DNA from: Protula sp. h YS-2021
Lineage: Eukaryota; Annelida; Polychaeta; Sabellida; Serpulidae
Assembly: GCA_949752745.1 (NCBI GenBank)
Contig: OX457031.1
Location: forward strand, 40,645,502 to 40,709,501
Direction of reading: 5' to 3'
Length of the DNA: 64,000 nt
In this document: positions 27,120 to 38,642 of the stretch, piece by piece
How the letters are laid out: each line of letters opens with the position of its first letter
Position numbering within the stretch: position 1 is the first letter of the stretch
Translations under genes and position numbers: made by a program
Notes under the pieces: model-generated
What the model saw: the letters and a program-made list of their open reading frames with translations, nothing else
Database searches by the model: none
What the model was told of the DNA's origin: nothing

Positions 27120-28660
27120 AACGAATTTAAAAACAAAATGTATTGAAGAAAAAACAGTCAGCTCCATAGCAAGCTCGCGACATCTTGAATATAAATTCTT
27201 TCAATTTCGCTAAATAAAAATGCGAAACACAGCGCAAAATACTGAAAATATGTTTCTTATTTCTTTCCTTTTTTAAGGCAAATGGTGTTTTCCAAGTGAT
27301 TGCTTCTGGAGGAATGCAGGAAGGTAGGGACAGGGCACCCATAGTAACCGGATTCTCCATTAAAATAAATACATTCTTTGTCTTCAAATATCTGAGCTTT
27401 TTTATGGTGGGATTGATTAAACCAGGGTCCCTGCTATGTATGTGCAGGTGTTTTTGGGGAACGATTAAAATCTCGATATTTTACAATTCTCTCCAATTTA
27501 TCTAATCTAATGCATATTTTAACACAATCCAATTCAATATAAACTAAACACAAACGCTCCTTTTCATTCGCCATACTTAAAAAAAAAAACAATTTTCTTA
27601 GTAAAAAAATATAATAATGTAAAAATAATTTTTAAAAATTGCTAGATTTCTGCTCGTATTAATTTGCACCACCAAATACGCAATTACACAATATGACTGT
27701 GAGCCGTGTGATTGCTGTGGAGGCTACGTGTTTTGCTGCACCATGGATATTGACCATGGATACACTGTTCTCCAAATAGTTGGATAGAACATTAACATTA
27801 CATAGAAACCGCTATAAGCTCGGAGGAATACGTTAGCTTAAAATCATTGATGATTATCAAATGTCCTTTTATTCAATGCAATGACTTGAAAATATTCCAA
27901 GATGTTCGCCCCTTACATACCTCGACTGCAAGAACTTATGTTACGTCATCATCTAATTTAGTTTCAATGTAAATAAGTAGCTTAGCTAATAATAATATCA
28001 TTATTTATAATAAATAATTATTTATTAGTTTATCCATTAATTATTTACAATCAATGCTTAATGACAGAAGATTAACAAATAATAATAAATAAATAAATGA
28101 ATAAATAAATAAATAGAACGCTTTTTACCTGTGTTGCATTCGCCAGCTGGGTCAATGTTTTTTTTTGTGGTTTTTTTACAGACTGCAAAACTGACCAAGT
28201 ATCATGACCAAAAAGCCCTTTATTTCAACAGTTTTTGCATGAGGAAAAACTCGCCGAAATGTGTCTGCATCCAGTACAGAATTCACCAAAATAACTTTCC
28301 GCTCACCAATCCATTCCCATCAAAATTAATCACATTACCAAATCCGTGTCCTAAATACACAGTCCATTTACTGCTGAAACAAATACAGAAGACAGGCATA
28401 AAACTAAAAATTCCATTTTCCACTGTTTACAACTCGAATTCAAAATCGCTTCTGTATCTTCTAATTAATGTTCCCAACTTAGATGCGTGGGTGGCAGTAG
28501 AGGGGGAAGGGTGCCGCGGTGAGACACTGGGAGCTATTAAGAAAGCAGGAACCTTTTTCTAGCAGTTAATACTGAGGGAAATACCAAATTTAAAAAAATG
28601 ACTTCAAAATTAATGGCAAATTATTCCGTTTTAATTCACACAAACACACACCAATCTCCA
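27120..28660. other. Interior of the Polinton-like element without identified genes
   Basis: Open stretches occur on both strands (for example minus 27127-27500 and plus 28131-28562) but none gives a recognisable domain. A tetranucleotide (AAAT)n run lies at about 28070-28115. If the element is what it appears to be, capsid, protease or polymerase genes should lie here. I cannot see them. Confidence 0.4.
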
Positions 28661-28871
28661 TATAAAAACCTGATATTTCCCAAAATCGATGTTAAGATCA
28701 ATGGCCCTGTTTAATTTTGGCAAATACACATCCATTTCTGTATGAAAACACATCATAATTCCACCCCCCTCCCTCCCCCCACCCCCCAAAAAAAATCAAT
28801 TTCCTTTTTCGAGAACGCTTTGTTCCTTTCGTGTCTGACAACCGCCATCATCCAGCTCTCACTATACTACT

Positions 28872-29747
28872 CCGGTCGGGGTATAAAGACAATTTTTCTC
28901 TCCTGATAAAGCAAGCCCTTTCAAACAAAATGCAGGTTTAGATCCTTCCGTTACTTCAGGTATGGTACGGATAGTTTCTCTTCAGTGCAGCTTTGTGATA
29001 CATATTCAGTATGCCAACATAACACAGTGGCATCGTTTAAGTCTCGACTAAAACTGTAAATAGAATTGTTGTATTTATTTTATTTGTGGTTTTATAGTAA
29101 AACAGATGTTGAATGTTGAGAAGCGTTACGCTAAATAATTGTTGTAGTTTTCGAAATAGGAAGAATCTCAAGGAAAAAAGATTTTGAAACAAAGTTGGTC
29201 CCACCCCTCTTAAGCCAATATCAATAGAATTTCTCCTTCCGTCGAATTTAATCGAAGTAAATGCAATGTTTTTGGGAGGCAAACAGCGCCACTTATTCAA
29301 TCAAATTTTAGTTCACCATCACAACTTATGAGATTTTGTAAAGCATGGCAATGCAAATATTCGTTACCATTTCCAACTGACTAATGTCACATTTTTATCC
29401 GCAATGCTTTAGTCTTAATGCCAACGGATCGATGCCCATTAACCACCATTTTACTTTTCAAACCTCATTAATTTTTTCCCAGTAAACTTCCACACGAAAT
29501 ATTTATTGAGTTTTTCTTCTATTAAACTCCAGCTATTCGGTAAGGTTTTTCCCTACGATTCCTTTTTCACGTCATAATCTTGTGATGCGATATCCTCTGA
29601 GACGATTTTCAAGGCCGATTATAAAGGAACGCACAAGCCATGATATAGCTAATAGTAAAGGCTATTGATCTATCCACTTCCGACAACAAGTGAGCAAATA
29701 CTGAGAGCAGGTGCTATGTGCCTACTTGAATCCGGTATAAAAAGATC
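28872..29747. other. No gene seen
   Basis: AT-rich spacer between two elements. A minus-strand frame at 29037-29300 has no recognisable features. Confidence 0.45.
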
Positions 29748-30204
29748 CTGCCCAAAAGATACCCGAACATAACGGCCTCGCCCGTTTGGGACTCGGACAT
29801 AGCGGCCCCAAGAGAAAAGGCGGACATTTGGGTCTCAAGGTTATATCTTTATCATTTCGTAATTTATGAAAACTAGAAATGTGTCCTGGAGGAACATGAA
29901 TGACCCGTCTTAAACGAAATTTTTACTGAAGAATTCATGATACGGTAAGTGTAACATGCAAAAAAGATTACATTCAAGAAAAACTGTGATTGTATTGAAG
30001 TTTTAACTGTTTAAAATATCGGTTTATTTCCTCAGATGGAACAAAAGTTTTAACTTGGCCATGTCAGACTAAGGAAGGTCTACTGAAGTATATGTTTATT
30101 CTTTGCTGAACATTTTTTCAATCATTTATCAAGTGAAAGAGAAAGGGTTTTAGACGAAACATTCACGACGGCTTTGTAATGTATAACAAAAATCCCTAGC
30201 ACAA

Positions 30205-30580
30205 GTTCATTACATAAAACTTCGAAGCTAAACATAAATGTACTACAAATATGCTAAGTTTCAAACCACCCCACGGACAGACCGACGCACGTACGTCAGT
30301 CAAAAGGAGAGGTGCAAACCTTCATACCATATATATTGATTCCATAAGGTTTCAGGTTGCCAGGCCTAAAACCCTCGGACGAGTTCATTACACAAAACTT
30401 CGAAGTTACCCATCAATGCACTAAAAATATACGCTAAGTTCTGAACCATCTCACGGACAGACGGACAGATAAATGTCGGTCAAAAGAGGAGGTGCACACC
30501 TTCATGCTATATATATTCACTCCATATAGGTTTCAGGTTGCCAGGCCTAAAACTCTAGGACGAATTCATTACACAAACTG
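30205..30580 (+). repeat. Tandem repeat of about 178 bp, two units and a part
   Basis: Units begin at 30205, 30383 and about 30564 with TTCATTACAYAAA. They share CACGGACAGAC, GGTCAAAAG(A)GGAGGTGCA and GTTTCAGGTTGCCAGGCC. Each contains a CGGACAGACGG-like segment, a motif that recurs in unrelated repeats elsewhere in the window. Confidence 0.88.
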
Positions 30581-31509
30581 GAGCACCCAAAGCGTTACGC
30601 ACGGACAGACGGGCGGACGGACAAGGCAAAAACTATTTGACCCTCCGACTATCGTCGGGCGGGTCATGAAAATATTGAAAAGACAAACTTCAAACAATTT
30701 TCTGTTTCCGGTATTTTTACAGCTATGAAAACACTGCTCATTTCACTCGTTCTCACAACTATGAAAACACTGTTACGGTTTCGATCTGCACAGGTTCAAA
30801 ACAGCGTCAGTCTCATTTCATTAGTTTCCCCCCGAGATTCTACCAATTGACAGGGCGCCATCTGATGTGTCCAATACAAATTGTTGGATTGGATCTTACG
30901 TCCAGCAGCTCGAACTTGGCACAAATTCTTTAGGCGTTGCTGAAGTTCTGCTTACTCGTGCCGCACACGCTGTTTGGGTGGTTCGCATATTAAGTCTTAC
31001 TGAATCAAGGATCTCACGGTTCCACAATGATTCTGGTGACAACAGCCCTTTAATTGGCATTAGGATATGGATTCAATCGAATGTTAAATCCGCAGTTTAA
31101 CCAGCTAAAGGTTAAAACCAGTTTAAAGGTTTCAACCAGCTGCACAACTCGACCTGAAATGCAGTAATTCTTAAAAGATCTGCAGAACAACGGCATCAAT
31201 GAAGACACTAATTAGCCAAGTAATTCCTTGGATTAGGATAACCATAATCGCTAAGCCCGTTAAATAAATTAGGGAGTGATTAGCACACTTTGCACAAAAC
31301 GACTTCAAATACGATAAACCTATAAAGATTTTAAATTCAATGGCATCTGTAGCGGCGATAAAGCCAGGTAATTCCACGGTATTTTCTGGAGTAAATATTT
31401 GAGTAAACTGTTTTCCTTGAGTAAATCACTGGCGGAAGTTTACATAATACTTTTTTGTTTTGTTTAAAATATTTTCTTTATTTACGCCGGGTCCAAATGT
31501 CCGCCTTTT

Positions 31510-31975
31510 CATGTCCGGGTCCCAAACTGACGAAGTCGTTATGTCTTGGTCCCTTTTGGGCGGAGCCATTTTGTCCGGATACCGCTGTATCTTTGCCGTT
31601 GGGCTGAAGAGCAAATATCTTGCGGTCATGTCCGGGTCCCATACTGACGAAGTCGTTATGTCTGGGTCCCTTTTGGGCGGAGCCATTTTGTCCGGATACC
31701 GCTGTATCTTTGCCGTTGGGCTGAAGAGCAAATATCTTGCGGTCATGTCCGGGTCCCAAACTGACGAAGTCGTTATGTCTTGGTCCCTTTTGGGCGGAGC
31801 CATTTTGTCCGGATACCGCTGTATCTTTGCAGTTGGGCTGAAGAGCAAATATCTTGCGGTCATGTCCGGGTCCCAAACTGACGAAGTCGTTATGTCTGGG
31901 TCCCTTTTGGGCGGAGCCATTTTGTCCGGATACCGCTGTATCTTTGCCGTTGGGCTGAAGAGCAAATATCTACGA
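31510..31975 (+). repeat. 117-bp tandem array, four units in two dimers
   Basis: Units start at 31510, 31627, 31744 and 31861, exactly 117 bases apart. Units 1 and 3 have GTCTTGGTCCC and units 2 and 4 have GTCTGGGTCCC at the same place, pointing to duplication of a 234-bp dimer. Since 117 is a multiple of 3, long open frames exist on both strands (about 180 codons each). I treat them as by-products of the period. Confidence 0.95.
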
Positions 31976-34900
31976 AAGCCTCAAGGCTACTGTGGCAGAC
32001 CACTACCACACAACACGTAAATATCTCACCTTCACACTTCCTATTAAGTTTTCGCATTATACATGTCATTTCGGTTTTCTTTAACTCGCAAAGGATGATT
32101 CGTCCATTTCTTAGCAGATTGTTACGTTCTGATGTCACAGTAATGTTTTGACGTTATTATAATTTATTCATCCCAATAAAAATTTTAACGTTTCATCTAC
32201 CTAGGGTTTTCGATGATTATGGAAGTCTACATGACAAAAACCCGGGGATAGCAAAAATGACGTCCATACCAAATGACCACCGGTGATAACACCACCGGGC
32301 ATATAACCACCGGACAAAAGACCAACGACCCTATGACGTCCAGCGCAATGCAAAACTAACCATTTGACCACCGGGTATTTTTCGTGATTTCTATTATCAT
32401 TACTATTTTTTTTTTGGACTGAGTAGGTGGACTTGCAGAAAAAATTTTCACAGAGATGACCCTTTTCTGCGGTTGCCTAAATATGGGAGTGGGAGGGGGT
32501 CCACACGGCGTCTACCTGACGATTTTTTTAAACGTCAGCAGAGCGACATATATAGGTCACGAGTACATTAATCACATCATCTTCTGGACAGTGACAATCA
32601 TACGGAATAGTATCATCGCTCAGTGAAACTTACCTTTGTGCAATCGGGTAACACAGGATATGCATGAAGTCAATTTCCATGAATACATTCCAAAAGGAAC
32701 CAGTAAAAACTAACGCGCTTCTAAATATCCCATACTTTATGCCCTTTTCGTTAATTTTCAAAGCAACCAGTCATTACCAAAACCAGTCCTGCATTTCCTG
32801 TGAGAGTTAACACGATTATCTTTTTTCTCTTTTTTTTTCTGATCCGCATATTTTTGCGATGTCTACTCTTAGAAGTGTACATAAATCGTCAATTTTCCGA
32901 AATAGACCCAACGTTGTGTTGAAGAAGTTAATTCAGCGTCGGAAGAAGCTGGGTTTTCGGTAATAAAAAAAAAAGCCATCGTCGAGGGCGCAGACCCCAA
33001 CCGAACACAATGAATGACTAAACGATAACAATCACTGGAATTTTGGAATCAGCAACCGATAGCAAGGACTGGAAGGAAAAAAACATTACTTAGCATTATT
33101 AGCTGATAGAGAAGAGTACTGGGATATCTATTGGTCCCACAAAGGAAACTCAACAAATTCAAGTCCTACATTACAGTTATCTAAAAAAGGAAAAATCACA
33201 CTTTTTGACAAGTCGCCATTTTGGCAATTTTTGACCAATTTGAAAAATAATACGACCTTGCACAACTTCAATTTTTATATAACCCTGTCCGACAAAGTCC
33301 GCTGGGTTAAAAAGAAAAAAAAAACACACACACACACACATGCACAAAACTCGATAACTTGAAATGGCTCTTTCTCAGTCCACTTTAGAGATGCCTTCTA
33401 GATTTCGTTAAGTGTGAAGAGGGTAGAGGATGGTGGATAAACGGACTGACAAGAATCCTTCCCCAAAGTAACACCCGATTGGGGATAAACTAACATCATG
33501 TTTTGAAGCCTTTATTTGTCTCAAAGATGTTTTTTGAAGACAATTTGCATCCCGTTTTTTCATACATGCATATACCTATGGTTCCAAACACTATTATAAA
33601 TTTTCCTAAAACTCCTTTTTCCAATCTAATACAGTTACAGTTTGAAGTTGGAGTTCAATGTTAACACACACTCGATTGCTCCAGGACGGTGTTTCGAGTT
33701 CGAAGAAAACAATTATGAATTGACCATTATTTAACAGCGTAAAAACCTTCAATCTGATTCACCGAAAAGAGACTAACAGAATCAAACTGGCTCTGCCCAC
33801 AGAAAGCAAAATGTTGAACTCCGTAGGAGGACTGAAACTCATTGAACAGAATTGTGCACCTGGTATCAAATATTGGTTTATTGTTCGATACTGGCTAATA
33901 AATTTACAAATAACCTGAACTGAACATCGCTTTTACATACGAGTCCGAGCCTTCAAGATAGTATGAGAATATTTTTAACGTTTTATGTACCTTGGCGCCA
34001 GGCACATAAATAGACCCTGGCGCCTTTTCACCGTTTCCAAGTGTACCACAATACAGTTGTTTATTCATACACCCACTAAGTAATGCCAATTATTTTGACT
34101 GCAGGCTTTCTCTGCCAAAAGTGTACGTTGTATGAAAAATCACTACCAAACAGCAACACACTTCTACGTCACGGCCTTGCTACTATATCACGAGTTGCTT
34201 GCTATCCTTCCAGCACGATTACGGTTTTCGTTTGAAAAAAAAAAAACATGCGTGATTACATCAAATGTGACGCTTACAGTTAATTACCAATCAACTCAAA
34301 ATAACATTATAGAGATTCCCGTTAGCTTGCCACTCATTCCAAAAATAAAACCAAAACATTATAACGGTAACCACAACTTTTCAATGAGTTTATTACAGGT
34401 AGCACTTTAATCACCAAAACACTTTCGAACTGCGAGTATATATATAATATATTTTTTGCTGCTGACTTTAAAATTCTGATGTTTATCCAGTATTCAATAC
34501 TTTTTAGTTAAATGTTTCAGTCAATATGTTTCTTTTCTCCTCTTCATCTGTGATATCTGAAATTATACAAAAGAATGTTCAGAGACCTGGAGCCCAGCGG
34601 AAGTGCCTTACTCACCTGGCACTAACTAACTATTTTATACCGAAACAGCAAAGCCAAAATTACTGATTGGTTTCTGATAACCTTTTAGCTGTTACAGGTA
34701 GCAGGAAACCCCCTTTCCTACCTACCACCCCCCCCCCCCCACCCCTCCAAAAAGTTTGCCACGATTTAATTTCCTACACTTTCCAAATTTGTTCAAACCA
34801 TTACAAGAGTTTATTCTGTCCCAACACTTCGCGACCAGCGCACACCAACATCAGTGAACCTCAACATGTTAAACACTTTCACTAGTAAGCTATTGCCGTT

Positions 34901-35510
34901 GTTGTTGTTGGCAATATCAACTGCGAGAACACAGAGTATACTGTAATTGTAATTACAATCTCCCATCATAAAACTAAGTAATCGTTTAATCGCAATTGAA
35001 CATTAATGCTTTGGAAAATTCAGATGTTCGTTTGTGGTTTTAATGAAGAGCAAATTTAACACCTTTTCACAAAGGTGGTGATTGGTTTGCCAAACTGGCA
35101 AAAAAAAAAAATGAGCCAATTGCAAAAATAAAGTAATCACCATTTTGGGTCATATTTCGACAGTTTTTTCTTGCAGCAGCACTAAATGTACAGACGGACG
35201 GACAAACGGACTGCAGAGCTTACAGTATAGGTATAGTCTACGTGGCAAAAAGGTTAAATGGGCTAAAAAAGCACAAACCAAGCACAAATACGCACCTCCT
35301 ACAACAATGTCAAGTGACTGTTTTACTCGTCATATTTGCCATGAGATAGGTAATTCCCGTTCAGCTCAGACTGGTGATTGTTCGAGTTGAAGTCTCGCAG
35401 CAACTGCAAACAAGTATGTCAGTAAAACTGACTAAGTCCCCCGCACTCAGTAAAACTGACTAAGTCCCCCGCAGGCGTGCAATCACAGGATTTCAATATG
35501 ACAAACACCC
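31976..35510. other. No gene seen; simple repeats only
   Basis: Contains a stretch with repeated ACCACCGG motifs (32255-32370), an (AC)n run near 33320-33342, a C-run near 34729-34742 and a repeat of CAGTAAAACTGACTAAGTCC at 35421-35473. No recognised coding block or transposon end in 3.5 kb. Confidence 0.5.
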
Positions 35511-35519
35511 ATTGAATAG

Positions 35520-35780
35520 GTCAATTGTGTTGAATTTGCAAAGTTTTTCCATTTTCCCAATTTTCTGCGAAATTTCCAAAATAACCCCTCGTTGCACAGG
35601 TCCACTATGTAGTCTTTGCATATGCAAAACAACAATTGATTCGCTTAAATGGTTTTCCCATTTGCAAAATTTTTGCAAAATTTTCAAAATAACCCCTCGT
35701 TGCACAGGTCCACTATATAGTCTTTGTATGTGCAAGAGAACACTTGAATCGCTTCAGTGGTTACGGGGATAGAGCACTGA
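35520..35780. repeat. Tandem repeat, period about 108 bp, two units
   Basis: Both units carry AAAATAACCCCTCGTTGCAC followed by AGGTCCACTATRTAGTCTTT. The repeats at ATAACCCC start at 35581 and 35689. Just downstream is a CCCCCGCTTCGCGCCACGCGG GC-rich stretch. Reading frames on both strands here follow the repeat and are not supported as genes. Confidence 0.88.
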
Positions 35781-36179
35781 CAAAAAACGGACAGACAGAC
35801 CCGAAGTTGTAGTCCCCCGCTTCGCGCCACGCGGCGGACTAATTAGCCATTATTTTTCAGCTAAACAGCAGAAATAGGGAAAGGTAAACAGATTATCAAG
35901 GGACATAGTGCACAGCTGCAACGAACACAAAGGCTGAATAACTACGTGCCAGACTAAAGCCCAGAAAGTGATCCTATGCAAATATAAATTTAGCAGTTAT
36001 TCGTGATTTCTTTTCTGTGGATCTGGGAGAGGGGCAGATACGGCACGTGAGGGACCGGGTTCTGACAACTAAATGCGCTAATAGAACTCATGGCACCGTT
36101 CCACGATAAAATTTGGTTTCAGAGTCAAGTTAAGAGGTGCCGGACACAAGAGTTCTATTGCTGTCAATTGAAGATATTC

Positions 36180-36740
36180 TGACGGTTGCAAATAAACAGA
36201 CTTCTTCACAGAATAGTGGTGATGGCAAGCGGAGAGGAGCCAGTGGTGTCAAGCTAGATGGGCTGGGCAAAGTGTTGGTGGCATGTAAAGAGAAATCGTC
36301 ACAGGGTAATGGTGGTGCAAAGTAGTGAGGGGTCGGTCACAGGCTGCTGGTGATGTCAAATGGAGAGCAGCCCGTCACAGGGTACTGATTGTGACAACCT
36401 CAGAGGTTCCGGTCACAGGTACTGGTCGTGACAAGTGGAGAGGAGCCTGTCACAGGGTACTGGTTGTGATAACCTGAGAGGATCCGGTTACAGGTACTGG
36501 TGGTGACAAGTGGAGAGGAGCCTGTCATAGGGTACTGGTTGTGACAACCTGAGAGCATCCGGTCACAGGGTACTGGTTGTGACAACCTGAGAGGACCCGG
36601 TCACGGGTTTCGGTGGTAACAAGTGCAGAGGATCCAGTTACAAGTGGTTTCAAGTAAACAGAAGTGCCACTGGGTACTGGTAGGAGAAGAGGAGAGGACC
36701 CAGCCACAGAACACTGGTGGGTAACAGGTTGGAGGGTCAG
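36180..36740. repeat. Minisatellite of about 35/70-bp units
   Basis: Degenerate tandem units containing GGTCACAGGTACTGGT, GGTGACAAGTGGAGAGGA and GTGACAACCTGAGAGGA. Two variants alternate, so the working period is roughly 70 bases. Short frames such as minus 36400-36707 just follow the repeat. Confidence 0.88.
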
Positions 36741-37599
36741 TATCGGTGAGTAGTTAGTACTTACCGACCAGTCAAAAACTGATCTTAGCTTATCTTTTCC
36801 GAGGCGTGGATAGTCCTTCGTGCCGAAACTACAACAGAAAAGAAAGACAATTCACGTGTTCTTTCAGCAGTGGGAATATTGAAAACATTTCTACAGCTTC
36901 TCTGCTACGCTCTAGCTTATTGAAATTTCGGTTACTCAGTTATTTTTCAAAGTCTAACAAAAAATATTTTCTGGCAGAGAACTTGGGAGCAATCACACTA
37001 AAATGTGGCAAATTCAACCAGTGACCACCGAGAGGAATACGAAACTGACACAACTTTACCAAACTGTGCCAAAACAAAAAGCTCTAAACCAGTCCAGCAT
37101 AAACGGAATGTTGGAATATCAAGTTCAAAGCCAGTGACTCTTCAATGTTATCAACATTTTGGTCAAACATTTGGTCAAATTCAGTTCTCAAGCTTCGGTG
37201 GAATCGCGTTCTCAGAACACTAAAGAACCACCGTTAGGCAGTGTACAAGGTGAAAATTCAAATCAAAAAAAGTTTCATTTAAAACCGTTTAGTTTTTTTT
37301 CTGGAATCGCGTTTGCAAGAAAAGCACGACGTACGGACGGACACTCATCAAGTCAAGAACACTACGCCTTTCCTGATCTCGTCAAGTGGGGAGGGGGGGG
37401 GGGGCATAACTAACATTTTGTTAATAAAGGTTACCGGGTATGTTGTTCAAAACTCTAAAGAAGAAAGTACTGTATGTGTTTTTGCTGCTTATCCTTTTAT
37501 TTACACGCAACTTTGTCAACGAAATGAAGCTTTTTGATTTCTCCCAAAGAAGTGCCACATACCGGCCAGGAATCGATGACGTAACTCACGCTTACTTAC
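36741..37599. other. No gene seen
   Basis: Frames at 36806-37024 and 37005-37413 have no recognisable domain. A G-run is at 37387-37402. It may contain intron of the gene that owns the exon at 37600-37691. Confidence 0.4.
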
Positions 37600-37691
37600 A
37601 CTTGTAAATCTGGATGCATGAACATGCAAAAGCCCATGAAGAAGCCAGTAAATACGGACCCAATCGCAACCATTCTGAATAATGGAACAAG
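37600..37691 (-). CDS. Orphan exon encoding a membrane segment
   Basis: On the minus strand a clear 3' splice site (pyrimidine run then CAG, 37692-37706) is followed by an open 92-bp block reading LVPLFRMVAIGSVFTGFF then MGFCMFMHPDLQ, and by a consensus donor GTAAGTAAG. The hydrophobic 20-residue core suggests a transmembrane helix. Length and both splice sites fit an internal exon of a host gene whose other exons I could not identify in the window. Nothing in it names a family. Confidence 0.45.
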
Positions 37692-38255
37692 CTGAAAAAA
37701 GACACATTTATACAATTTAACAACAGAAATTGTTACAAAAGGCAGATCTCGAAACATGCAGGTGCAGGTGTTCCTGTTTAAGTGAGCATTACGCCACCAC
37801 TTCGACAAGAAACACAGGTAATGTTATGTTCAAGTGAATATCGGTCGATAATCACAGAGCCCATGCTCCCAAAGAAGTTCGTGTATTTGTAGGAAAATGC
37901 AATTATCCGGTATCTTTAAAACAAGAAAGAGAGGTGAGGGATTTCCAGTGTAATAAGTTCGATTATACGCGTCGGGGTTCTTGCATAATTTTCTTGGGTG
38001 TTATTAACCCTCCCCCCCCCCCCCCGGACACCTTTAAAAACATATCACCAAGGATATTTACTGAAAAAAAAACACGAAAAATAACGATAAACCCGTGGAA
38101 CAGGAAACTTTGTCTCCTTCCCTGACGCATCCTTTTAAGGATCTTTTTCCCCTTATATGAACACATGCTGAAACAACATAAACCAATAGCCTGTCACACG
38201 AGATGAACGTAGGGATTCCCAGCATAGTTTCAACGAAATATGTATTTTCGGATAG
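37692..38255. other. No gene seen; probable intron
   Basis: AT-rich with a C-run at 38013-38028. If the exon at 37600-37691 is real this is part of its upstream intron. Confidence 0.4.
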
Positions 38256-38483
38256 CAGGGTTCGTACAGATACTAGACGTAAAAAAATAAGGACTTCTAA
38301 GCAATTTTTCACCAAAACTAAGCACTTTCTAAGCACTTCTCGCTTCAAAAACTAAGCACTTTCTAAGCCCTGATATATATATATGCGACCTGCCTTAACC
38401 TCTTACAGCCGCCCGTTCCACATCAATTATATTGTCATACATATATATATATATATATGCTTTTATATATAGTTATTTTTATA

Positions 38484-38543
38484 CAGTTATTTTTTAAAAG
38501 CACTTTATATTATATATATAAAGTGCTTTTAAAAAAATAACTG
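38484..38543. repeat. Hairpin inside the hAT-like element
   Basis: Arms of about 24 bases (CAGTTATTTTTT... and its reverse complement, one extra T in one arm) flank an AT loop. A second inverted pair, ATATCCTTTCATGATAT at 40363-40379 with its complement at 40395-40411, lies on the other side of the gene. Confidence 0.8.
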
Positions 38544-38642
38544 ATTCTGGAGAACAAAAGACACCTAATAATCAGAGTATACCCATTATGTCAATATCAA
38601 ACGAGAGATCAATACCCGAGACAGATCAAATACTACTTATCA

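Larger units (their letters stand above)
23533..28871. mobile_element. Decayed Polinton/adintovirus-like element with inverted ends
   Basis: The ends are inverted copies. AGTAGTATAG and GATGATGGCGGTTGTCAG at 23533-23569 recur reverse-complemented up to 28871. Weaker similarity (AAAATTGATTTTTT, GATGTGTATT, ATATCAGG) extends 150-200 bases inwards. The interior holds, on the minus strand, broken remains of a C2H2 finger plus packaging-type ATPase (26130-26903), a gene seen in Polinton/adintovirus-like elements. AGT...ACT ends agree with what I recall of Polintons. No matching 6-bp target duplication is visible (AGAGCC against CCGGTC). Polymerase B, integrase and capsid genes were not recognised, so this would be a heavily deleted copy. 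A Tc1 element is nested at 24101-25612. Confidence 0.5.
29748..31975. mobile_element. Foldback-like element with unequal inverted ends
   Basis: The left end (29748-29830) is a single diverged copy, in reverse orientation, of the unit that forms the tandem array at the right end (31489-31975). Shared landmarks are GCCCAAAAG, CATAACG, GTTTGGGAC, CGGACAT and AAAAGGCGGACATTTGG. About 2.2 kb lie between, including a 178-bp tandem repeat. Inverted ends made of tandem units, longer on one side, resemble foldback transposons. No transposase found. Confidence 0.5.

Noticed and set aside
28131..28562. 143-codon plus frame
   Set aside because: No recognisable motif, composition follows AT-rich DNA, lies in the decayed Polinton-like interior.
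36400..36707. Ser/Thr/Pro-rich minus frames
   Set aside because: They follow the 35/70-bp minisatellite period.
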